From Methylococcaceae bacterium (GTDB lineage Bacteria; Pseudomonadota; Gammaproteobacteria; Methylococcales; Methylomonadaceae), in assembly GCA_947505055.1 (NCBI GenBank), contig CANNLO010000030.1, positions 1 to 24,062 of the forward strand: a DNA stretch of 24,062 nt, written 5' to 3'. The translations under genes were made by a program, and so were the position numbers. Below are positions 1-9,091 of the stretch, one piece after another (within the stretch, counting starts at the first letter, position 1; every line of letters begins with the position of its first letter). The notes beneath the pieces were generated by a model. The model did not search any database and was not told the origin of the DNA. It worked only from the letters and a program-made list of their open reading frames with translations.

Positions 1-1
1 A

Positions 2-547
2 ACGCAAATAGTGGACGAGCATTTAAAAGTTTTGGGTCGGTCACCCTTATTTGCTTTACCACTGTCCTTCCGAAATGCGCTTGTGCAAAGTATAGCGGGT
101 GGTAATACAATGGTTTTTAACCAAGGTGCAAAAGATCTTTTAGAAAAAGCCGGTTTGTTGCCCGTGGTATCCCATGATTGGTGGGTTTATCAGCTTGTCA
201 CAGGTGCTGCTGGTGAAGTGTATTACGATCCAGAGCCTACGGTGTTGTATCGGCAGCATAATGGTTGTTTGGTGGGCAGTAATTCTTCCTTTAAGTCCAG
301 ATCAGATCGTATTTATAATGCATTCAAAGGGCAATTCAAGAATTGGAATGCCCTTAATTGTGATGCGCTCTTAATTGTTCAGCATTTATTGATTAAAGAA
401 AATAAAGAAATTTTAGTTGTCTTTAATAAATTACGATCTGCCAGTTTTAAAGATAGACTCAGACTCTTAGAGGTTGCTGGCTTATATCGTCAAACATGGC
501 GAGGAACATTAAGTCTTTGGTTTGCAAATTTAATAGATAGGATATAA
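2..547 (+). CDS. Glycosyltransferase family 2, C-terminal part (5' end outside window)
   Basis: The reading frame is open from the first bases of the window, so the gene begins upstream; the GTG at 11 is internal, not a convincing start. The visible 180 or so residues look like the C-terminal half of a GT-A fold GT2 enzyme of polysaccharide clusters. They include a motif around HDWWVYQLV, where an acidic/Trp-Trp segment follows a helix, then YYDPEPTVLYRQHNGCLVGS, which is typical of the acceptor-side end of rhamnosyl-type GT2 enzymes. The nucleotide-binding N-terminus with the DxD motif is not in view, so donor and linkage cannot be assigned. The C-terminal tail is basic and helical. A permease gene follows 54 bp downstream on the same strand, consistent with one polysaccharide operon. 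Family assignment is fairly sure; the specific sugar is unknown. Confidence 0.8.
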   Translation, partial: TQIVDEHLKVLGRSPLFALPLSFRNALVQSIAGGNTMVFNQGAKDLLEKAGLLPVVSHDWWVYQLVTGAAGEVYYDPEPTVLYRQHNGCLVGSNSSFKSRSDRIYNAFKGQFKNWNALNCDALLIVQHLLIKENKEILVVFNKLRSASFKDRLRLLEVAGLYRQTWRGTLSLWFANLIDRI

Positions 548-590
548 CAGATACGCTATGATTTTCGCAACAGAATTTCATCATTCAAAT

Positions 591-596
591 AAGGTG
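591..596 (+). promoter_or_regulatory. Shine-Dalgarno fixing a TTG start
   Basis: AAGGTG lies 5 bases before the TTG at 602. An in-frame stop at 590-592 rules out an earlier start, and the next in-frame ATG would remove about 34 residues, so the TTG is preferred. Confidence 0.55.
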
Positions 597-601
597 TTAG
601 T

Positions 602-1456
602 TTGATTCATTCATCGGTAGCAATAAACCCCCACGCCAGCCAGCCAACATCCCCCCTTGCATTGTGTAAAAGCCTCTGGCGCAATCGCCAGCTTATCGTG
701 CAAATGACCAAGCGCGATGTTCTTGGTCGCTATAAAGGCTCTGCTATGGGCTTGGCTTGGTCGTTTTTTCACCCCGTTTTAATGTTAGTGGTTTATACTT
801 TTGTATTTTCTGTGATATTTAAATCCCGTTGGGGCGGTGTGGGTGGTGATGGCAGCAAAACACAATTTGCTGTGGTGCTGTTTGTAGGTATGATTGTTTA
901 CAGTCTGTTTGCTGAGGTACTGGGTCGAGCCCCCGGATTGATATTATCCAATATCAATTATGTTAAAAAAGTAGTCTTTCCTTTAGAAATATTGCCTGTT
1001 ATTGCTATGGGTGCTGCTTTATTTCATAGCTTTATTAGTTTAAGTGTATTGTTGACAGCCTTTGCCTTGTTTAACGGGTACCTGCAATGGACTGCGGTTT
1101 TTACGCCGTTGGTATTGCTACCGTTGGTTATTATAACCATGGGGCTAGCCTGGATGTTGGCCGCCATAGGGGTGTTTTTGCGTGATGTGGGACAAACCAT
1201 CGGTATTATTTTAACGGTAATGATGTTTCTTTCTCCGATTTTTTTTCCAGTGACCGCTTTGCCAGAAAGGTTTCGTCCCTTTATGATGGCCAATCCTTTG
1301 ACCTTTATTATAGAGCAAGCCCGCGAAGTATTAATATGGGGGCATACACCTGATTGGATAGGTCTTGGAGCTTATACTTCGGCAGCATTAATGATTGTAT
1401 GGGCGGGCTTTGCCTTGTTTCAAAAAACCAGAAAAGGGTTTGCTGATGTGCTTTAA
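602..1456 (+). CDS. ABC-2 type polysaccharide export permease (Wzm-like), orphan
   Basis: Inner-membrane permease of the ABC-2 family that moves lipid-linked polysaccharide across the cytoplasmic membrane with an ATPase partner. The 284-residue length is normal for Wzm/KpsM/RfbA proteins. The N-terminus holds the amphipathic segment with KRDVLGRYKGSAMGLAWSFF and a Pro in HPVLM, a family hallmark. About six hydrophobic segments follow, and near residues 195-235 comes the conserved FLRDVGQ...FLSPIFFPVTALPERFRP region followed by NPLTFIIEQARE. Translation starts at TTG 602. Unlike the second permease of the window, no ATPase gene lies beside it, since gmd follows after 115 bp. It could share the single Wzt of this locus or have a partner outside the window. 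Family assignment is secure; the partner is unknown. Confidence 0.9.
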   Translation: MIHSSVAINPHASQPTSPLALCKSLWRNRQLIVQMTKRDVLGRYKGSAMGLAWSFFHPVLMLVVYTFVFSVIFKSRWGGVGGDGSKTQFAVVLFVGMIVYSLFAEVLGRAPGLILSNINYVKKVVFPLEILPVIAMGAALFHSFISLSVLLTAFALFNGYLQWTAVFTPLVLLPLVIITMGLAWMLAAIGVFLRDVGQTIGIILTVMMFLSPIFFPVTALPERFRPFMMANPLTFIIEQAREVLIWGHTPDWIGLGAYTSAALMIVWAGFALFQKTRKGFADVL

Positions 1457-1485
1457 TGATTCGCAACGTAAGAAATCATTCATTT

Positions 1486-1499
1486 TTGATGTACATCAA
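1486..1499. promoter_or_regulatory. Perfect FNR/Anr-type operator upstream of gmd
   Basis: TTGATGTACATCAA matches the FNR/Anr consensus TTGAT-N4-ATCAA at all ten defined positions and sits inside an 18-bp perfect palindrome (1484-1501). It is centred at 1492.5, 79 bases before the gmd ATG. A weak TATTTA at 1543-1548 could serve as a -10; a start near 1554 would place the operator near -61.5, the usual class I activator position. The operator match is direct. The -10 and the oxygen response are inference. Confidence 0.55.
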
Positions 1500-1571
1500 A
1501 ATTGTCTAGGCTGAACTCTCGTCCACGAAAGGCTAATGAGAGTATTTAAAAGTTAAACAGGATAGTAAAAT

Positions 1572-2687
1572 ATGAAAAAAGCGTTAATTACCGGTATTAC
1601 TGGACAAGATGGATCTTATTTAGCCGAGTTTTTATTGGCTAAAGGTTATGAAGTGCATGGCATTAAACGCCGTGCTTCTTCATTTAACACTCAACGTATT
1701 GATCATATTTACGAAGATCCTCATGCGCCACACCCCAAGCTTAAGCTACATTATGGCGATTTAACCGATACGTCCAACATTAACCGTATACTGCAAGAAG
1801 TCCAACCGGATGAGGTTTATAACCTGGGCGCACAATCGCATGTGGCAGTTAGTTTTGAAGCGCCAGAATACACAGCAGATGTTGATGCTACCGGTGCTTT
1901 GCGTATTCTGGAAGGCATTCGCTTTTTGGGGTTGGAGAAAAAAACCCGCTTTTACCAAGCCAGTACTTCCGAGTTATATGGCTTGGTACAAGAAACCCCG
2001 CAAACAGAAACCACGCCTTTTTATCCACGGTCACCTTATGCCGTAGCCAAGCTTTATGCTTACTGGATTACCGTTAACTACCGCGAAGCTTATGGCCTGT
2101 ATGCGTGTAATGGCATCTTGTTTAACCATGAATCCCCGCGTCGTGGCGAAACCTTTGTAACGCGTAAAATTACTCGCGGTTTGGCCAATATTGCCCAAGG
2201 TCTTGAAGAATGCCTGTTTATGGGCAACATTGATGCCTTGCGTGACTGGGGCCATGCTAAAGACTATGTGGAAATGCAATGGCTAATGCTACAACAAGAA
2301 ACGCCAGATGATTTCGTCATTGCCACCGGCGTACAGTACAGCGTACGTGAATTTATCAATAAAACCGTTGAGCAATTAGGCATTGAACTGGCTTGGGAAG
2401 GCGAAGGTGTTAATGAGCAAGGAAGAGTATCGACTATCACTGGAGATAAAGCTCCGGGGCTTAAAGTCGGTGCTATTGTCGTGAAGATTGATCCATGTTA
2501 CTTTCGACCGACTGAAGTGGAAACCTTATTGGGTAATCCTGCTAAAGCCAAAGAAAAAATGGGCTGGGTGCCAAAAATCACTTTAGACGAAATGATAGAA
2601 GAAATGGTTGCCTATGATCTGGATAAAGCCAGGCAGCATGCTTTACTAAAAAGTAAGGGCTTTAATGTGTCAGTTGGTCGTGAATAA
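1572..2687 (+). CDS. gmd: GDP-mannose 4,6-dehydratase
   Basis: Cytoplasmic NADP-dependent short-chain dehydrogenase that converts GDP-D-mannose to GDP-4-keto-6-deoxy-D-mannose, the precursor of GDP-L-fucose and GDP-D-rhamnose. The 371-residue length matches the family. The Rossmann motif GITGQDG is at residues 8-14, followed by [11 protein letters not shown], which in GMD contacts the NADP phosphate. The catalytic residues are visible as STSE at 131-134 and YAVAK at 156-160. [15 protein letters not shown] and the [10 protein letters not shown] segment are signatures of true GMD. AGGAT at 1559-1563 gives a ribosome site 8-9 bases from the ATG. An FNR-type operator lies upstream. The stop overlaps the fcl start by one base (TAATG), so the two are probably translationally coupled. 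Assignment is very secure. Confidence 0.97.
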   Translation: MKKALITGITGQDGSYLAEFLLAKGYEVHGIKRRASSFNTQRIDHIYEDPHAPHPKLKLHYGDLTDTSNINRILQEVQPDEVYNLGAQSHVAVSFEAPEYTADVDATGALRILEGIRFLGLEKKTRFYQASTSELYGLVQETPQTETTPFYPRSPYAVAKLYAYWITVNYREAYGLYACNGILFNHESPRRGETFVTRKITRGLANIAQGLEECLFMGNIDALRDWGHAKDYVEMQWLMLQQETPDDFVIATGVQYSVREFINKTVEQLGIELAWEGEGVNEQGRVSTITGDKAPGLKVGAIVVKIDPCYFRPTEVETLLGNPAKAKEKMGWVPKITLDEMIEEMVAYDLDKARQHALLKSKGFNVSVGRE

Positions 2688-3634
2688 TGAACACGCTTTC
2701 TAAAGAAGCAAAAATTTACGTGGCCGGACATAATGGTATGGTTGGTTCAGCGTTGGTGCGTAACTTAAAGGCCAAAGGCTATAGCCATATTATTACCCGG
2801 TCACGCGCTGAATTGGATTTGCTTGACCAAAAAGCCGTACACGATTTTTTAAAGACTGAGCAACCCGCCTATATTTTTATGGCGGCGGCAAAAGTGGGCG
2901 GCATACAGGCTAATAATACCTATCGAGCCGACTTTATTTACGAAAACTTAACAGTCCAAGCTAACGTTATTCATGGCGCTTACTTGGCTGGCATTAAGCG
3001 CTTGTGTTTTTTAGGCTCAAGCTGTATTTATCCGCGCGATTGCCCGCAACCTATCACAGAAGAATACCTTTTAACCGGTACCTTGGAACCCACCAACGAA
3101 CCTTATGCGATTGCCAAAATTGCCGGTATTAAGCTTTGTGAAAGTTACAATCAGCAATACGGTACGCAGTATGTTTCGGTAATGCCGACTAATCTTTATG
3201 GACCTAACGACAATTACCATCTTGAAAACTGTCATGTATTGCCGGCAATGATTCGTAAAGTGCATGAAGCTAAACTTCGTGGCGATAAAGAGCTGGTCGT
3301 TTGGGGGTCTGGACAACCGATGCGGGAGTTTTTGTACGTTGACGACATGGCAGAAGCCTGTGTTTTTTTGATGGAAAACGGCATTAATGACGGCTTGTAT
3401 AATGTGGGCACCGGTGAAGATGTCACCATTAAAGAACTCGCCGAAAAAGTCATGAGTGTGGTTGGTTTTAACGGTAAAATTGTTTTTGATGCCAGCAAGC
3501 CGGATGGTACGCCACGCAAACTATTAAATGTTGAGCGTATGCGTAAAATGGGTTGGCAGGCTAAAACATCCCTACAAGACGGCATTGCTAAAGCTTATGC
3601 TGATTTTATGCTCAAAGATTCTCAATTAAGTTAA
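2687..3634 (+). CDS. fcl: GDP-L-fucose synthase
   Basis: Bifunctional 3,5-epimerase and 4-reductase that turns the GMD product into GDP-L-fucose in the cytoplasm using NADPH. The 315-residue length is normal. The Rossmann motif [11 protein letters not shown] is near residue 14. The catalytic set known from the Escherichia coli enzyme is intact: Ser111 and Cys113 in GSSCIYP, Tyr140 and Lys144 in EPYAIAK, and His183 in [30 protein letters not shown] is almost invariant in the family. It begins on the last base of the gmd stop codon, so gmd and fcl form a coupled pair. Together they show that the glycan or a modification of it uses L-fucose, unless the intermediate is diverted to another GDP-sugar. 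Assignment is very secure. Confidence 0.97.
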   Translation: MNTLSKEAKIYVAGHNGMVGSALVRNLKAKGYSHIITRSRAELDLLDQKAVHDFLKTEQPAYIFMAAAKVGGIQANNTYRADFIYENLTVQANVIHGAYLAGIKRLCFLGSSCIYPRDCPQPITEEYLLTGTLEPTNEPYAIAKIAGIKLCESYNQQYGTQYVSVMPTNLYGPNDNYHLENCHVLPAMIRKVHEAKLRGDKELVVWGSGQPMREFLYVDDMAEACVFLMENGINDGLYNVGTGEDVTIKELAEKVMSVVGFNGKIVFDASKPDGTPRKLLNVERMRKMGWQAKTSLQDGIAKAYADFMLKDSQLS

Positions 3635-3638
3635 ATAG

Positions 3639-3657
3639 ATCGTAATCATATTACGAT
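3639..3657. repeat. Small inverted repeat after fcl
   Basis: ATCGTAAT-CAT-ATTACGAT forms two perfect 8-bp arms around a 3-base centre, 4 bases after the fcl stop and 47 bases before the next ATG. It is AT-rich and has no T-run after it, so a terminator is unlikely. An operator or a weak mRNA hairpin is possible. No function is assigned. Confidence 0.4.
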
Positions 3658-3703
3658 AAGTGTTTGGAGTGATTGACCTGGGTGAGTATAAAATTACAAA
3701 TTA

Positions 3704-4954
3704 ATGAATAAAAAACTTAATGTCATTGCTGTAGATTTAACCCCTGTTTTAGAGGGAGAGCAGACTGATTGGACTAAATGTTTTGTGTTGGACTTACTTA
3801 GTCGACTGGCCGATTTAGCACCACAAACTTGTTTCATTTTGCTCACTCAAGCCGCATCGCACGAAGAACTATCAATCATGGAGCGCTCCAACATGCAGCG
3901 TTTGATGGTTCTTGGTTGTCCCGTTCTAGTCATTCCAGAGCGCTCTCGTTTGCAGCGCTTAGCCGATCGACTAATATTAAAATTAAAGCGCAAGTTACCT
4001 CAAATAATGAGTTACTTGGATCGTCAATTAAAGCCTGACAATACCGGTACGCTGTTGCAAAAAATTAATGCAGATCTGCTATTTTGCCCTTTTACCGCAC
4101 CAACTTATTTTGAAGCAGGCATTGCAACAGTCTGTACGATTTACGATTTACAATACAAAACTTATCCCCAGTTTTTTGCGATAGAAGATGTTGCTTATCG
4201 TAATCGCATTTTTACAGATGCCTGTCAGCGGGCGTCTGCACTAGCCACAATATCGGACTTTACAAGAGATTCCGTTATTAGGCATGGTAAGTTTGATCCT
4301 GCGCATATTAGGACCATTTATCCTCGTATGGCTCGGCAGATTGAACTAAATGTTGATAACGACAAAGCGCTATTGGCTTCACTTAAGCTTACCCCAGAGC
4401 GTTATCTTATATACCCCGCCAATTTTTGCAAACACAAGAACCACGAAATGCTTCTTACCGCTTTTGGTATGGCTTGTCATAAGGGATTGCCTACTGACAT
4501 TAAACTGGTTTGTGCCGGCGTGCCAAGCGAGCGACAAGCCTTTTTGAGGAGTGCTGTGCAGGCCATGAAACTGGCTGATCGTGTTATTTTTTCTGGCCAT
4601 GTAACCAATAAAGAATTGACGACCTTAATGGTTAATTCCATAGGTTTGGTTTTTCCTTCGCTTTATGAAGATTTTGCTTTAACCGTAATCGAAGCCATGG
4701 CCTTAGGTGTCCCCGTTGCTTGCAGTAGCTTGACATCACTGCCCGAAGTTGCAGGCAATGCGGCTATTCTTTTTGATCCGCGCATTCCAACCCAGATCGC
4801 CGATGCGATGGTTTCTTTGTTAGAAGACAAGACATTGCGAGACCGGTTAGTCCGCGCAGGTTATCAACGCGCTACTGAGTTTTCTAATTCTGAACGGATG
4901 GCAAGAGAATATTGGGCGCTTTTTTTAAGTGCTTTTGCCAATGTAAAGCATTAA
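3704..4954 (+). CDS. Glycosyltransferase family 4 (GT-B fold)
   Basis: Cytoplasmic retaining glycosyltransferase of the polysaccharide pathway, 416 residues. The N-terminal domain is unusual and poorly conserved to about residue 120. The family pattern then appears: TICDLQYKTYP-like text (YDLQYKTYPQFF), then ISDFTRDSVI, then YPANFCKHKNHEMLL at the start of the C-terminal Rossmann domain. The donor-binding EX7E motif is E322-DFALTVI-E330, followed by AMALGVPVACSSLTSLPEVAG. The second Gly of the common EGFG form is replaced (EDFA), which occurs in some family members. No strong Shine-Dalgarno precedes the ATG. It is the first of three consecutive GT4 genes with short spacers of about 65-71 bp. 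Donor could be GDP-fucose or GDP-mannose, but this cannot be read from the sequence. Confidence 0.9.
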   Translation: MNKKLNVIAVDLTPVLEGEQTDWTKCFVLDLLSRLADLAPQTCFILLTQAASHEELSIMERSNMQRLMVLGCPVLVIPERSRLQRLADRLILKLKRKLPQIMSYLDRQLKPDNTGTLLQKINADLLFCPFTAPTYFEAGIATVCTIYDLQYKTYPQFFAIEDVAYRNRIFTDACQRASALATISDFTRDSVIRHGKFDPAHIRTIYPRMARQIELNVDNDKALLASLKLTPERYLIYPANFCKHKNHEMLLTAFGMACHKGLPTDIKLVCAGVPSERQAFLRSAVQAMKLADRVIFSGHVTNKELTTLMVNSIGLVFPSLYEDFALTVIEAMALGVPVACSSLTSLPEVAGNAAILFDPRIPTQIADAMVSLLEDKTLRDRLVRAGYQRATEFSNSERMAREYWALFLSAFANVKH

Positions 4955-5018
4955 ACCCTTTTTAACTGCGGCTATAGCGATAATTGGTTCGCGCCCTATA
5001 AATTAAATCATTAATCGT

Positions 5019-6170
5019 ATGCACATAGGCTTTGATATTTCCCAAACAGGTGCCGGTAAGGCGGGCTGCGGTTATTTTGCACACGCAATGATCAATGCAA
5101 TGCTTAAGCTTGCTCCGGAACAGCGTTATTCACTTTTTCCGAGTTTTGGTGATTTTTATTTTGATGCTCATATGCCTGACCAAAATCCGTATCCTGGTCA
5201 AAATGTGCATTACGGTCCAAGACATGATTCACTTAAAGAAGCCAAAACTTTTTGGACACGACCTGATTTAGAAACCGCCTTGGGAATGCCTGATATTGTG
5301 CATGCCAATAACTTTTGGTGCCCGACACAATTAACAGCTAGCCGAGTTATTTATACCTTTTATGATTTGGGCTTTACGGTTGATCCTTCTTGGACAACCG
5401 AGATCAATCGTGTGGGATGTTTTGACGGTGTCTTTCGTTCTGCGATGGCGGCCGATTGGGTAGTTGCTATTTCTAAAGCTTCACGGGATCATTATCTACG
5501 CGTATTTCCTCACTTCCCTAAGGAGCGTATTCGGATTATTTATCCGTGTTCACGGTTTGCAGATTCTTCTGCACAAGGAGTTAGGCCCAAGGCACTTGAT
5601 GGAGTGCCTGTTGGCGGCTACTGGTTAAATGTAGGTACTATTGAGCCAAGAAAAAATCAACAACGGTTAGTTGAAGCCTATGCTCGTTATCTGGCGCTTG
5701 GCGGCAAACCCATGCCACTTGTTTTGGCGGGCGGTAAAGGCTGGTTAATGGATGATTTTAAGAAGGTTTTAAACGACCTGGGGATTGATGCTCAAATAAT
5801 AATGACGGGTTATGTAACAGATGAGGAATTGATTTGGCTTTACAGGCATTGTTATGCAAATATTTATCCGTCTATGTTTGAGGGTTTTGGTTTACCGGTT
5901 CTAGAAGGCATGCAGTTTGGTGCGCCAACGCTGACTTCAAATTCAACATCAATCCCCGAAGTAGCCGGTAATGCCGCGATATTACTTGACCCAGAAGATA
6001 TTGAGGCCTGGGCGCAAGCCATGCTTCGCTTGTCTAATAATAGCGAAGAAAGAAATCAACTAAGCACTGCTGCTTTAGCGCAAGCTGAACTGTTTAAATG
6101 GGAACAGAGTGCTGCAGAATTATTGCAACTTTACAAAGACGCCTTGGCTGCACCCAAGCGACAGATTTAA
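5019..6170 (+). CDS. Glycosyltransferase family 4 (GT-B fold)
   Basis: A complete GT4 enzyme of 383 residues. It starts directly with MHIGFDISQTGAGKAGCGYF, the glycine-rich loop region of the N-terminal Rossmann domain. The middle contains IYTFYDLGFTVDPSW and AISKASRDHY, typical of mannosyl/rhamnosyl transferases of O-antigen clusters. The C-terminal domain starts at WLNVGTIEPRKNQQRLVEAY and carries the EX7E motif E288-GFGLPVL-E296 with EGMQFGAPTLTSNSTSIPEVAG. All expected catalytic elements are present. The 64-bp leader (4955-5018) lacks a clear ribosome site and contains GCGGCTATAGCGATAAT, which resembles a decayed half of the REP-like repeat at 9092. The likely role is adding one residue to the growing lipid-linked chain on the cytoplasmic face. 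Sugar specificity is not assignable. Confidence 0.92.
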   Translation: MHIGFDISQTGAGKAGCGYFAHAMINAMLKLAPEQRYSLFPSFGDFYFDAHMPDQNPYPGQNVHYGPRHDSLKEAKTFWTRPDLETALGMPDIVHANNFWCPTQLTASRVIYTFYDLGFTVDPSWTTEINRVGCFDGVFRSAMAADWVVAISKASRDHYLRVFPHFPKERIRIIYPCSRFADSSAQGVRPKALDGVPVGGYWLNVGTIEPRKNQQRLVEAYARYLALGGKPMPLVLAGGKGWLMDDFKKVLNDLGIDAQIIMTGYVTDEELIWLYRHCYANIYPSMFEGFGLPVLEGMQFGAPTLTSNSTSIPEVAGNAAILLDPEDIEAWAQAMLRLSNNSEERNQLSTAALAQAELFKWEQSAAELLQLYKDALAAPKRQI

Positions 6171-6241
6171 TCAATTCGTATCTAATGCAAATCAGGGCCG
6201 CCTGAGGCCACTAAAACATAATCAAAAATAACCTAGAAATC

Positions 6242-8101
6242 ATGCCTAAGGTACTTATACTAACCACTGATCTGTCATATTTTTTAGATGATAACAGCCA
6301 TGATAATTTAGATATTTGTCATCTTGCACAGCACCATGAGGTTTCGGTGTTAGCGCCCTGTCATGATAATTACTCTGTTCAGAGCTTGGCAAAGCTTGAG
6401 GATAGTCTAACTAAAACTTATTTTTGGCCACGCTCTGTAGACGGGCTATCTTTGTTGGTTAGTGCCAATTATCAGGGTGAGTTAAGCCCCTTTCTTAAAC
6501 ACTTGCCTAAGCGATTGAAAGGGGCGTTATTAAAACGACTATTAAATATTAAGGCGCAGCCGCTTGAGGCTTTAAAACAGTTGGCTACCTTGGCTAACTG
6601 TGCGCCGCAACTGCTCAGTGCACTGAGTGATGGTCAGTGGCATGCCATGGTTTTAATTAAAGTTGATAGCGATCTTTGGTTAAATTACCTCCCCACTTCC
6701 GCAGCCAAGCTGGTGCTTCTTGAAAAGGCACACCCGGATAATGTTAATGCCGTTCTAAAAAGTGACGCTATTAGCCAGCCGAATAAAAACTTAAACGATC
6801 GCATCGATAAAGTCGACTATTTGTCAGAGGATTGCCAAAAAGATGCACAGCGACTTACGGGGTTTATTGAGCAGGCCATTCACATTAAGAAAAAACGCCC
6901 ATTTAAATTGCTGTATGATCTTAGATGGATGGAAATAGGTAGCGCAGGGGGCATAGAACAAGCTACTTACGAAATGATTTCGGCCGTAAGCCAATTAGAT
7001 AAAAACAATGCCTATCGTATTTTTGCGCCCCGCAGTACGTGTACAGAATGGGATTTCCCTAGGGGCTTTCAGGTAAAGTGCCATTATTCAGATCCCGTTT
7101 CGAGTCAATTTGAAGTAGCCCGCTCATTTTTAACTAATAAACTATCAGAAGGCTTGGGGATACCGCCTATTTTAACAAGGCAAATACGCTCATTAGCTGC
7201 CTATCGAAAATTGGATTTTGATATTGTACATTCAATCCCAAGCTTTACGCGGCCGGACATGCTTGGCTTTCCGAGTGTATTAACTATTCATGACTTACAA
7301 CACCTGCACTATCCAGCGTTTTTTACCCAAGAAGAATACGCAGAAAGAGAAAAACTGTATAGAGAATCGGCTGAACGCGCTGAACACATTATTTGTATCT
7401 CAGAATTTACTCGGCAAGATGTGCATCGCCAATACGGTATTCCACTTGAAAAAATGAGTACGGTTTGGAATATCCCCAGCCGTAACGTATGGCAACCCTT
7501 AACAGACATTAAAAGGATTGCTTTGTTAGCGGGGATGCAACTGACCACGCCCTTCTTTTTCTTTCCCGCTCATTGTTGGCCGCATAAAAATCATGCACGA
7601 TTGGTTGAGGCGTTTGCGCGTATCGTCACAGAATTACCACAAGGCACACAACTGGTTATGACGGGACGTACTTTCCCGGCTGATCATCCGGCGGCAGTCT
7701 TTATTCGTGACAACAACCTTTCTTCGCGTATCGTACATTTGGGTTATCGATCACCGTTGGAAGTGCGTGCACTTTTTCAGGGTTGTTTGGCACTGGTTTT
7801 TCCCTCACTTTTTGAAGGCTATGGCATGCCGGTAGCAGAAGCCATTATTGCCGGAAAACCGGTGCTCTGTTCAAATGTAACATCACTACCCGAATTGGCC
7901 GGCGAAGCCGCACTGACTTTTGACCCGAATAATGTTGAAGAAATAGCCAATAGTTTGTTGTCAGTCGCAATCGATCCCGAGCTGAGGCGGTCACTTACCG
8001 AGGCCGCTATTCGTCGCCGCCCGTTATTTTCTGCCCGCCGGTGTGCTATTCAAACGCTGTCGATCTACCAAGGTGTTTATGATAAATTTTATAGTTGTTA
8101 G
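6242..8101 (+). CDS. Glycosyltransferase family 4 with extra N-terminal domain
   Basis: This 619-residue protein holds a complete GT4 enzyme in residues about 225-619, preceded by some 220 residues that the neighbouring GT4 proteins lack. The complete module begins at KLLYDLRWMEIGSAGGIEQA, continues through TIHDLQHLHYPAFF and CISEFTRQDV, and has FPAHCWPHKNHARLVEAF and the EX7E motif E525-GYGMPVA-E533. The N-terminal part starts PKVLILTTDLSYFL and contains HHEVSVLAPCHD and FWPRSVDGLSLLV. It looks like a shortened N-terminal Rossmann domain of another sugar transferase, without an EX7E site of its own. It may bind acceptor or partners, or be a relic of a lost second enzyme. The stop is 3 bases from the next ATG, implying coupling. 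Its leader (6171-6241) has no strong ribosome site. Confidence 0.88.
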   Translation: MPKVLILTTDLSYFLDDNSHDNLDICHLAQHHEVSVLAPCHDNYSVQSLAKLEDSLTKTYFWPRSVDGLSLLVSANYQGELSPFLKHLPKRLKGALLKRLLNIKAQPLEALKQLATLANCAPQLLSALSDGQWHAMVLIKVDSDLWLNYLPTSAAKLVLLEKAHPDNVNAVLKSDAISQPNKNLNDRIDKVDYLSEDCQKDAQRLTGFIEQAIHIKKKRPFKLLYDLRWMEIGSAGGIEQATYEMISAVSQLDKNNAYRIFAPRSTCTEWDFPRGFQVKCHYSDPVSSQFEVARSFLTNKLSEGLGIPPILTRQIRSLAAYRKLDFDIVHSIPSFTRPDMLGFPSVLTIHDLQHLHYPAFFTQEEYAEREKLYRESAERAEHIICISEFTRQDVHRQYGIPLEKMSTVWNIPSRNVWQPLTDIKRIALLAGMQLTTPFFFFPAHCWPHKNHARLVEAFARIVTELPQGTQLVMTGRTFPADHPAAVFIRDNNLSSRIVHLGYRSPLEVRALFQGCLALVFPSLFEGYGMPVAEAIIAGKPVLCSNVTSLPELAGEAALTFDPNNVEEIANSLLSVAIDPELRRSLTEAAIRRRPLFSARRCAIQTLSIYQGVYDKFYSC

Positions 8102-8104
8102 GCC

Positions 8105-9076
8105 ATGAAGCCATTACCTTCGGTATCGATTGTTGTGGCCTCTTTTAATCAAGTGCAATACCTGCCTGAAACACTGCAGAGCTTGGTTGACCAAAATTAT
8201 CCGACGCTGGAAGTTATTATACAAGAGGCTGGATCAACGGATGGCTCAATAGCCATAGCAGAAGACTTTGTAAAACGGTACCCTGAGATTTTTAAATTAT
8301 TTGTTGAAAAAGATTCTGGTCAAGCCGATGCCCTAAATCGTGGGTTTGCAAGAACCACCGGTGAGATTTTGGCGTTTTTAAATTCTGATGACACCTACTA
8401 CCCGGAAACGCTACATCGGGTAGCCGCAGAGCTTGATCCTGCTAAAGGTCGCTACATTGTTATGGGGCGCTGCTTGTTTACAGGCGAGGGGGCTTGTTAT
8501 GGTGGTGTTGAACACCCAATTGAATATATCAATCATTTTGAGCACTTGGCTATCTGGAAGCTTGGTTTTACTACCATTCCACAGCCATCGGTGTTTTGGC
8601 ATCGGTCGGTTTGGGCGCGTTGCGGTGGATTGGATATCAATGAGCATCATGCTCTTGATTATGATTTGTTTAGCCGCTTTAGCAAACACTATCGTTTCCA
8701 TAAAATTGATAAATTGTTTAGCACTTATCGACTACACGACAGCTCTAAATCATTGCAGTTAACGGAGGCCGAAGAGCTGGAACTTTTAATAAAAGTTAGC
8801 CAAAAGCATTGGGGAACTTGGTTGGCACCACTCCGTTGGCAATGCGAACTATCTTATTGGCTATACACCCGCCAACTGCACGAACGTGCAAGACACCATG
8901 CTCGACGAGCAGAGGAGGCCTTTAAGGCAGGCAGCTACAGAGTTGCCCTTGTGGAAACGGCAACAACCTTTATGGCGTCGCCACGAATGGCGCGAGACCG
9001 ATTGTTTTATGGCTGGTTGGCAGCAAAAGCTTTACAAGTATTTCGGCGATTGGTTATCAGTAAAAAGCCGTTGTGA
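8105..9076 (+). CDS. Glycosyltransferase family 2 (GT-A fold)
   Basis: Inverting GT-A glycosyltransferase of 323 residues. The nucleotide-binding start PSVSIVVASFNQVQYLPETL is standard GT2. EAGSTDGS follows, in which the usual DGSTDGS has lost its first Asp (EAGSTDG). The metal-binding DxD-type motif is NSDDTYYPE near residues 97-105. The segment KDSGQADALNRGFARTTGEI is typical of GT2 enzymes annotated next to FkbM and GT4 genes. FTTIPQPSVFWHRSVW and the acidic LDYDLFSRF supply the acceptor and catalytic base region. The C-terminal 90 residues are helical and basic. It lies 3 bp after the preceding GT4 gene and ends the first glycosyltransferase block; a large palindrome starts 16 bp after its stop. 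The sugar is unknown. Confidence 0.92.
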   Translation: MKPLPSVSIVVASFNQVQYLPETLQSLVDQNYPTLEVIIQEAGSTDGSIAIAEDFVKRYPEIFKLFVEKDSGQADALNRGFARTTGEILAFLNSDDTYYPETLHRVAAELDPAKGRYIVMGRCLFTGEGACYGGVEHPIEYINHFEHLAIWKLGFTTIPQPSVFWHRSVWARCGGLDINEHHALDYDLFSRFSKHYRFHKIDKLFSTYRLHDSSKSLQLTEAEELELLIKVSQKHWGTWLAPLRWQCELSYWLYTRQLHERARHHARRAEEAFKAGSYRVALVETATTFMASPRMARDRLFYGWLAAKALQVFRRLVISKKPL

Positions 9077-9091
9077 AGGGGATAACTATGT

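Noticed and set aside
1024..1293. Minus-strand ORF inside the first permease
   Set aside because: Fully contained in a confident membrane protein gene, with composition typical of an antisense shadow.
6190..6215. GGCC inverted repeat in the gap before the 619-residue GT4 gene
   Set aside because: Only 4-bp arms; too weak to be called a structure.
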